The notes beneath the pieces were generated by a model that worked only from the letters and a program-made list of their open reading frames with translations, had not been told where the DNA came from and searched no databases. This document shows positions 57,740 to 64,000 of a stretch of 64,000 nt of DNA, piece after piece. Position 1 is the stretch's first letter. Each line of letters starts with the position of its first letter. The translations under genes and the position numbers were made by a program. Source of the DNA: Symsagittifera roscoffensis (lineage: Eukaryota > Xenacoelomorpha > Acoela > Convolutidae); contig NW_026970824.1 of assembly GCF_963678635.1 (NCBI RefSeq), forward strand, positions 195,001-259,000, written 5' to 3'.

Positions 57740-58600
57740 TGGGACCCTTTGATCAGGTCTTTCGATCTTTTGGTAGGGTCTTGGGACCCTTCGCTCTTAG
57801 TGCCGGGACTCTTTGTTATTGATCTTATACCCTTTCTTCAAGCTTTGGTAACCTTTAGTAGTGTCTTGAGACCCTCCGGTATTGTCCTTGTACTCTTTGG
57901 TACTGTCCTGGGACCCTTCGCTCAAATGTTGCTACCTTTCGGAACTGTCCTGGGACCCTTCGCTCAAGTTTTGCTACCTTTCGGTACTGTCCTGGAACCC
58001 TTCGCTCAAGTGTTGCTACCTTTCGGAACTGTCCTGGGACCCTTCGCTCAAGTGTTGCTACCTTTCGGTAGTGTCCTGGGACCCTTCGGTTTTGTCATCG
58101 TACCCTTCGGTACTGTCCTGGAACCCTTCGCTCACTTTCTGGTAGGGTCTTCGGACCCTTCGGTTTTTTCCTAAGATACTCTGGTACCTAAGGTATTGGT
58201 CCTAAGGTATTGGTACCTTCCGGTAGGGTCTTGGGATCATTCTGTACTTTCTCAGGATACCTCGGTAAGGTCTTGGGACCCTTCGCTCAAGTATTGGTAC
58301 CTACCGAAAGGGTATTGGGACCCTTCCTTACTGTCAGATGACCCTTCGCTCTAGTGTTGAAGTCCTGAGGGACCGTCTTGGAACGCTTTTTTAGTGTCCT
58401 TGGACCCTTCGCTCGAGCGTTGAAACCCTTAGGGACGGTCTTGGGACAGTTTTGTACTGTCCTAGAACCCTTCGATCGAGTGTTCAAATCCTTAGAGTCG
58501 GTCTTGGAACCCTTCAGTACTGTCCTAGGACCCTTCGCTCGAGCGCTGAAAATTTTAGGGAGGGTCTTGGGGATCCTTCTGTACCCTAAGTTCAGTAAAA
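57740..58600. repeat. Minisatellite of about 42 bp (GGGACCCTTCGCTC)
   Basis: The best-ordered part (about 57,900-58,130) has 42-bp units that in plus-strand frame read VLGPFAQVLLPFGT with single changes; the rest is looser and includes GCTCGAGxGTTGAAACCC variants. Because 42 is a multiple of three, long ORFs appear on plus (141 residues, 57,749-58,174) and minus strands. The GC content is much higher than the surroundings. It lies upstream of the element B gag. It is not taken as a gene. Confidence 0.9.
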
Positions 58601-59315
58601 GTCAAATCCAAAAACCGTGAAAGTCAAAAGAGAAAAATTACAAAAAACAAAAAAACTTGTATACCTGAAGTGCAATATCGACAATGATCGTCTTTCGTTT
58701 AAAATTAGCTGGCACCTGACTATCACGCGTTTTTCATCCACCTATCAGCGGTCTTTTGAGGTTTTCACCTTCTGGGATGTAAAAACTGTCTATTTCCGAT
58801 CCCCCCAACCGATCCGGCCAGGTTACCTGCCCTAATACGAGTTCGCCATCGAATAACTTCGCGTTGTTACTCTTGTTGTGAGTTGTAACATTCGCCCAAA
58901 TACTACACAGCGACGGAGCGTAGAAAAAGTACCTTTTAACGACTGGCAGGCGTCAGTTACCTTAATCCTACTCGTTTTTCACCGTCTCGACCTTGCCAGT
59001 TGATTTTCTGGTCTGTTTAGGGCTAAGTAAAAAGTTACTATTTTTGGGCCATCAGTCAAACGACTTTTGATCAGCTTTCGTTTACATGCGAACACAACCA
59101 CATAGCTGAGTCTCGGATCCTCAGACTACGTGATTGCTATTATAAACACGGCTCGAACAACCAACTTTAATATGTTTTTGTGTGACAGTTCTATATTAAA
59201 TCCATTGGAGATGGATTGACCCTTTCCTCTTTCTAGCTACTCATATTCTGAAATATCAAATAATACCGGTATTAATTCAGACTTCTACGACATCCAAGTA
59301 GCTACAAAGTTAGTT

Positions 59316-59323
59316 CTATATAG
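59316..59323 (-). promoter_or_regulatory. TATA-like box
   Basis: CTATATAG in the context GGGACTATATAGAACT on the minus strand, about 175 bp downstream of the heat-shock element in the same orientation. It could position transcription toward the element B gag. Confidence 0.4.
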
Positions 59324-59495
59324 TCCCTTCACATAAAACAGTCTCTGGGGGACCAAGCCTCCGCTCCCGTAAACTTCCTGAGATAACGCTCTTATCTCTT
59401 CCAATTTGTGGCACGGGAGGGTTCCGTGGATTATTCCTTCCCCACTGAAGCTTCCTTCTCCACTGATTTCTGCTGCTAACGATAAAAATTAAAAA

Positions 59496-59523
59496 TTCTA
59501 GAATAAAAATTCTAGAACATTCC
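59496..59523. promoter_or_regulatory. Heat-shock element
   Basis: Two TTCTAGAA palindromes (59,496-59,503 and 59,510-59,517) are followed in phase by CATTCC, giving TTC-TA-GAA-CA-TTC at 59,510-59,522. That is three perfect inverted nGAAn pentamers, the binding arrangement for the HSF trimer. TTCTAGAA is the form seen in nematode small heat-shock promoters. The site is symmetric, so the target gene is open. Confidence 0.7.
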
Positions 59524-60229
59524 TACCCTCCTTCGCAATACTTTTTCGTTAGTAAGGCCTTTAATCGTTCTTTTTCGCGTCGCCGGAAGGTTGCTAAGTG
59601 CCAATCTGGCAGAATGGCACATACTCCCCAGACAAGTCCCCATCAATGTCCCTATTGATCGCATAACACCGGGTTATCGTCAAGTAGTGTTCCAGTTCTC
59701 TATAATCAATCTTATAAATCGCATAAGAAAATGAAATTTATCTACTCCACCTCAACTCACTACGTGTTCACAAATGGCATCGTACAACATCTCACTGCCC
59801 TTCAACATTTTCACAAAATTTGCACCATGAGGAGTGTCCTAGATGAAGATTTTTTTCTGACTACTTACGTCGTCTGGCCATAAAACTTCTTTTCGCTCTT
59901 TGTGATTAAAAAGTGGGACGTGGCACGGCCACGCACCCGTTAAAATTAACTTAACTTCACTCACCAAGTATAATCAGTTATTTATGCGGTCCTTTCAATA
60001 TTAAAACTAAGAAACTCTGTGGCTAGGAAAGTTATTGAGTTATTCACCCTCTCGAGCGAGTTTAATCAAACTTACCATGTCGCCACACAGTGAATTTGTG
60101 TCTTACACAGGTTAAAAACTTCAGTCGTGTTTAAATAGGTAAATATACTCACCTATGTTCTATATATATACATAAGTAGTATAACTAAAATTTTCTTTCA
60201 ACAATTTTAACAATTGTAACAATCTTCAA

Positions 60230-60248
60230 AGTTTGGTTTGACCAAACT
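60230..60248. other. Perfect 8-bp stem hairpin
   Basis: AGTTTGGT (60,230-60,237) and ACCAAACT (60,241-60,248) surround TTG. Neighbouring sequence is rich in CAAAACTT and AACAATTG variants (60,200-60,310). It lies just beyond the end of the unknown coding region on its 3' side and could be a 3'-UTR fold. Confidence 0.5.
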
Positions 60249-60390
60249 AGATCAAAACAAAAGTTTAACAAGTTCAATAATCAAAACTTGGTTGATTGGT
60301 TCAAGTTTTAACACACAAAGACAATCAAGTTTTTTCTCCTTCTCTTCTTTTCTTGCTCACGTCTTCACTTGTTCTCTTCGTTCATCATCT

Positions 60391-63300
60391 TCATTCTATC
60401 GCTTCTCCGTTCTGATCTTCAGCGTCACTGTCTTCCAGAACTTTCTCTAAGATGTCCATAGAGTTGCGGGCCGTGCCCCAACTCTCCTATTCCAACAGCC
60501 TCGGTTTGCAACAAGGTAGCAAGTCCACATTCACCTTCTGCTCCCGGTTCGTGCAAAAGCTGTTGTGAAGACATAGGCTCACATTTCGTTCTAGGTCAGC
60601 TTTTAAGACCTCTTTTCTTTCATCTTCAGTTGCACAAGGCGCTCCAGCTATTCTCTTCACCGCCGTGGTGACCTGTTTCTGAGCGCCAGGAATGCTCTCT
60701 TATAGGCTCCCGGTCCTATATCTAGCTAGAAACATTGATAGACTTCAGTGTTCCTCGACATGTGACGCTTCGCGCGTTCATACATCCATGATGTCATCAC
60801 CGCACGGAACAAAGGAATCAATCTTTGCCTTGACCATATTCTTTCAATGGCTTTGGGTTAGCTCCAACCATCTCACTGCCAGCATGGCACTAACCACCAC
60901 GATTGACACTTGTTGATTCTGATTGGGCAACCCCGTAGAGTACAACTCCTCCACGTCCCATACTAGCATCAGATTCCCGCGTTTGGGGTACCACAACGTC
61001 TGCGCCAAGCAGTGGCAAGGATACTCCCCATGGGTTCTCATTATGTTCCTTCGGGTCCGATACCCTGAGGCTCCCAGCAACGGTTCCACCTCCATCAGAA
61101 TTCTGTGTAAATCGTCTTTCTCTTCTATGGTGGGGAATTCAGTGGGTAACGCTCCACTCACTTTCTGCTTCTGGAACTCACTCACATTACCTTCATTCAA
61201 TCTCAGGAACTCTTCACCCACTACGTCTTGCAACTCGCCTTCAGATCTTATCGGGACTGCCCGAAAGATCTTCGCCAACAAGTCGTATGACCTTTCTGAC
61301 ATTCTTGCAAACCTCACGCACTTTGGCACTGAGAAAAGTTGGTCAACCAACACCTGCTGCGTCCTCGCATTCATCACCACGATGTGCGTAGGATACCTAC
61401 TATTGCAATATGGCGCGGAGCTTGAACCCACCAGGTATTTTGAACCATTAGGTCTGTGATAGGCTTCACTGTCATTCAGATTCATTTCATTTTCTAGAGC
61501 TTCTCGCCAGCCTCCAATCTTCTGCTCTGTCTGCAATGCTCCAGGGAATACTTCCACGCTGAGGGACGTCACCAGCTCATGGGCGCGCTCCAGGCGCTCA
61601 AGCGATTCTATCGAACTCGTCATGCTACAAAATCCCAAGGCTGTGGTCAAATTTACATCCGTCACCCCATGACAGTCCGCGACCAACTCCATGGCACTCT
61701 TATCCGACATGCTCAATCTTCCGTACAATCGTGTCAGTTGTCGATGCTGCTCGCTCAGCGTAATCAGGCAGTGTTTCAAGTTGCAAACATGTCCTTCCAT
61801 CCCACTATGTTGAGCCTAGCATGTGCCTTGCTTCAACTAATTGCTCGATGGACTTTCCTCGGACAGCTCCCGGCCAGCAGATGGTGTATCATGGCCAGAT
61901 CATGTAGACTCGCGTCATCATCCAGGTGTAACATGATATCCGCCGTCATGTACCAGATTAAGCCGGCGTTAGGATGAGGACACCAAGAAGGCTTCATGAG
62001 TTCCCACATCGCTACTAGACTGGTTTTCAAGGGACCGTCCCAAGAACCACAATCAAACCTCACTTGCCCCTTTAGCTCGGGAATCGAGGGTCTGACCTCT
62101 CGTTCTTCCAAGATAATTCCCAGCTTGGGTTGTTCCACCATCAGCATTCCAGTTTCTTTAATCCGTTCAACTCAGAAATCGAGCACTATGATTTGCTCAA
62201 AGTCGAAGTACGTTTCCCTGGCTTCTTCATTCACGAAGGGATTATACGCCATCCCCGGTATGCCAGACACATATTGGAACGACTTCAGTTTCCCCAGTGT
62301 TGCAAAGTATTTTTGTCCCCTGACTGCTTCAATCAACTCCCGGTTCACTTTCAATTCTTTGTTGGAATACCTTCTCACTTCTTTCAACTTGCGGTAGTTC
62401 TCCATGCCATTCGAATCCCTATTTGGTACAGTCAATGGCAGATCCTGATATAGTTCCAGTAGTGCCCCAAGTAAGTTTCTTTCGCAATCAACTCCCTTTT
62501 GCCGAATGATCTTTATGCATTCTACCAAGACAGGAGTGGGGATACGATCCACCACGAACCTGACAAAGCAAAGGAATCCTTACGCTTAGCCCATGCTATC
62601 GCAGAATCGTCTTTTGAAATCAATGCTCGCAGAGCTTCCATCAACTCTAGCTCCCGTGATTTCGAATCATTACTGGCTTCATATTCCGCCTTCTTGATGC
62701 CCATCAAGCACCAAGCCAACCGTACTTGCAGATCAGTTCTCGTTCACGGATGAGCCAGGTACGCTGCCACCGTCGCAGGTGCATGCATCGTCTCATCGAA
62801 GTATCTCTGGAGGGCCGCCCTCCAAGAAATTTCTAGCAGTTTTTCCAATCCAATTTCGTTCGCTTCCGAGGACATTACCGTGCCGTATTCTTTCCGATTT
62901 AAGTTAGAATTCTCCATAAGCCCTTTCAGATTTTCCTGCATGGCTCGCTTCTCACTCCAAGCCATTAGATGCCCTCTCGCGGAGTTCCTCGCTTTCAACA
63001 TCTCCACATAACCCCCTGCTAGATCTCCCATGTGGACCGATTCCGGCACAGTAATTCGACTGTACTCGACCACGTCGAGTTGTCCTTCCAGTTTCAACTT
63101 AGCCATGTTGGTTCGCGAGGGTCTGTAATCCTCAAGTCCTCCAGATCCACATTGACTGATGATCTCCATCTCTAACTTAGTGTCTGCCAGGGTTCGTGCA
63201 GTCTTCTTCGACCTCGTGGCTGTTATGGTCAGACCTGCCAAGAGCATAGGGGGTATCAGGTTTTCTTTTTCTCCCCCGAATGGTGTCGCACCATCTCCTT

Positions 63301-64000
63301 GCCCGCTCTCGCCTGAACGACCCCCACCAATCAGAGAGGCCACCACTGTGTTGGCTTTTGACTTCACCACCCTCTGATTCACGGCTCGACTCCCTGTTTT
63401 TCCTTTCAATCGCTTAAGCCCTTTTTTGGCTCGTCTAACAGGTAATTTCTTTGTGACCTGCTGTTCATCGGCACTGTCTTCTGTAACTGACTCGGTCAGA
63501 ACATCCGACTCCATGGAGTTCACTATTTTTTCCAGGACCTCACGCATGATGGGTTGGTTCAATCCCACCTTCATTATGGACTGCGTCCATATCGTCGTAT
63601 CACGTCCCATGACCTTTCCATGAAGTTCACTCGGCTCCAGGTTGCCCCTGTCTTGCCTTCTAATTCACTTTGATATCTCTCCCATTCCTCTTCCGGTAGC
63701 GTACTCGTTGATTATTCGATTTTTCTCCTCCTCGGTGACTCATGGAGCAATCTTTGCGGATCCCTGCTTCGGCACTCTCTAGTCTGGCTTATTGGGTCCA
63801 TCGGGGATAAATCGGCCGACGCCTCCTTTGTAGGGGACATGAAAGACGATGGTGTCATTAGGAATAGACTCCCATCGACTTCCCCATCGTCGTCTTCACT
63901 GAGCCGGTATTCTAGCAATTCCCTCTCCAACGCTCCTAGATCCGTCTCACCCGGTTTTCCCGTCTTTCCCCCCGATGTCGTTATCGTTATCGTCCTGATC
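60391..64000 (-). pseudogene. Long broken coding region, unknown protein (possibly a mobile-element gag-like gene)
   Basis: Nearly the whole 3.6 kb is open in minus-strand stretches: 63,998-63,712, 63,610-62,744, 62,719-62,522, 62,555-62,172, 62,147-61,833 and 61,800-60,844, then about 60,690-60,395. The composition is balanced and GC-richer than the rest of the window. Landmarks include LEYRLSEDDDGEVDG, a basic Lys/Arg/Ser stretch with a Gly-rich GGGRSGESGQGDGA, TVPESVHMGDLAGGYVEMLK, WRAALQRYFDETMHAPATVA, AMELVADCHGVTDVNLTTA, YPCHCLAQTLWYPKRGNLML and VWDVEELYSTGLPNQNQ. No domain was recognised. It has several breaks and runs off the window. A virus- or retroelement-derived structural gene is possible from its setting among elements; a host pseudogene is the alternative. 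Confidence 0.6.

Larger units (their letters stand above)
58601..60390. other. Non-coding interval with promoter-like sites, possible 5' LTR/leader of element B
   Basis: There is no convincing ORF. On the minus strand, in order, are a heat-shock element (59,496-59,522), a TATA-like CTATATAG (59,316-59,323) and a sequence TGGCGAACTCG (58,838-58,848) that could be a primer-binding site. That order fits a retroelement LTR and leader, but no second LTR was found near 31-32 kb. An alternative is that it is the 3' flank of the unknown gene at 60.4-64 kb. Confidence 0.4.

Noticed and set aside
57749-58174. 141-residue hydrophobic ORF in the 42-bp minisatellite
   Set aside because: Openness is explained by a repeat length that is a multiple of three; a minus-strand frame is also long.
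58838-58848. Certain primer-binding site
   Set aside because: TGGCGAACTCG begins with TGG as such sites do, but no tRNA match could be checked and no LTR pair was found; kept only as a possibility.
31000-60390. LTR pair of element B
   Set aside because: No shared sequence was found by eye between 31.0-32.3 kb and 57.7-60.4 kb, so no LTRs are called.
60923-61459. 178-residue plus-strand ORF
   Set aside because: Antisense shadow of the 318-residue minus-strand stretch, which has the more protein-like composition.

Overview
The window looks like a repeat-rich, gene-poor stretch of an invertebrate chromosome, most likely a nematode of the Caenorhabditis type. The support is AT-rich intergenic DNA, very short candidate introns (one of 44 bp with GTAAGT and TTTTTCAG borders), T-rich minisatellites and Ty3/gypsy elements. 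No ordinary housekeeping gene, tRNA or rRNA was recognised. The species is inference; no host gene anchors it.

From left to right: (1) 1-650 is a (GATT)n-type satellite, followed by AT-rich DNA with a diverged direct duplication and a perfect hairpin. (2) About 5-31 kb is one decayed Ty3/gypsy-type element on the minus strand (element A): gag at 31-29 kb, integrase at 9.4-8.7 kb and possibly an env-like stretch at 6.9-5 kb. Between gag and integrase, a protease-RT-RNase H segment has been amplified into five head-to-tail units. A 200-bp assembly gap lies in its gag. (3) About 57.6 to 32.3 kb holds a second, unrelated Ty3/gypsy element on the minus strand (element B), split in its gag by (4) a 17.9-kb element with long terminal inverted repeats (37,831-55,747). 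Each arm of that element is 3.3-4.1 kb and carries a copy of a zinc-finger gene reading outward; the right copy has a convincing two-exon structure. The core between the arms holds two copies of a divergent gene pair, a lone minus-strand ORF, three copies of a palindrome-rich CRE-like module, and a 2-kb tandem duplication containing a minisatellite and an acidic ORF. No polymerase, capsid, integrase or known transposase was seen inside it. (5) 57.7-58.6 kb is a minisatellite of about 42 bp, and 58.6-60.4 kb is non-coding DNA with a textbook heat-shock element and a TATA-like box, possibly the 5' LTR/leader of element B. (6) 60.4-64.0 kb is a long, broken, GC-richer minus-strand coding region of unknown family that runs off the window.

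The most interesting object is the 17.9-kb inverted-repeat element: its internal gene set is unfamiliar, its promoter-like modules are repeated, and its arm genes are paired. Elements A and B are treated as fossils: both are broken many times over.
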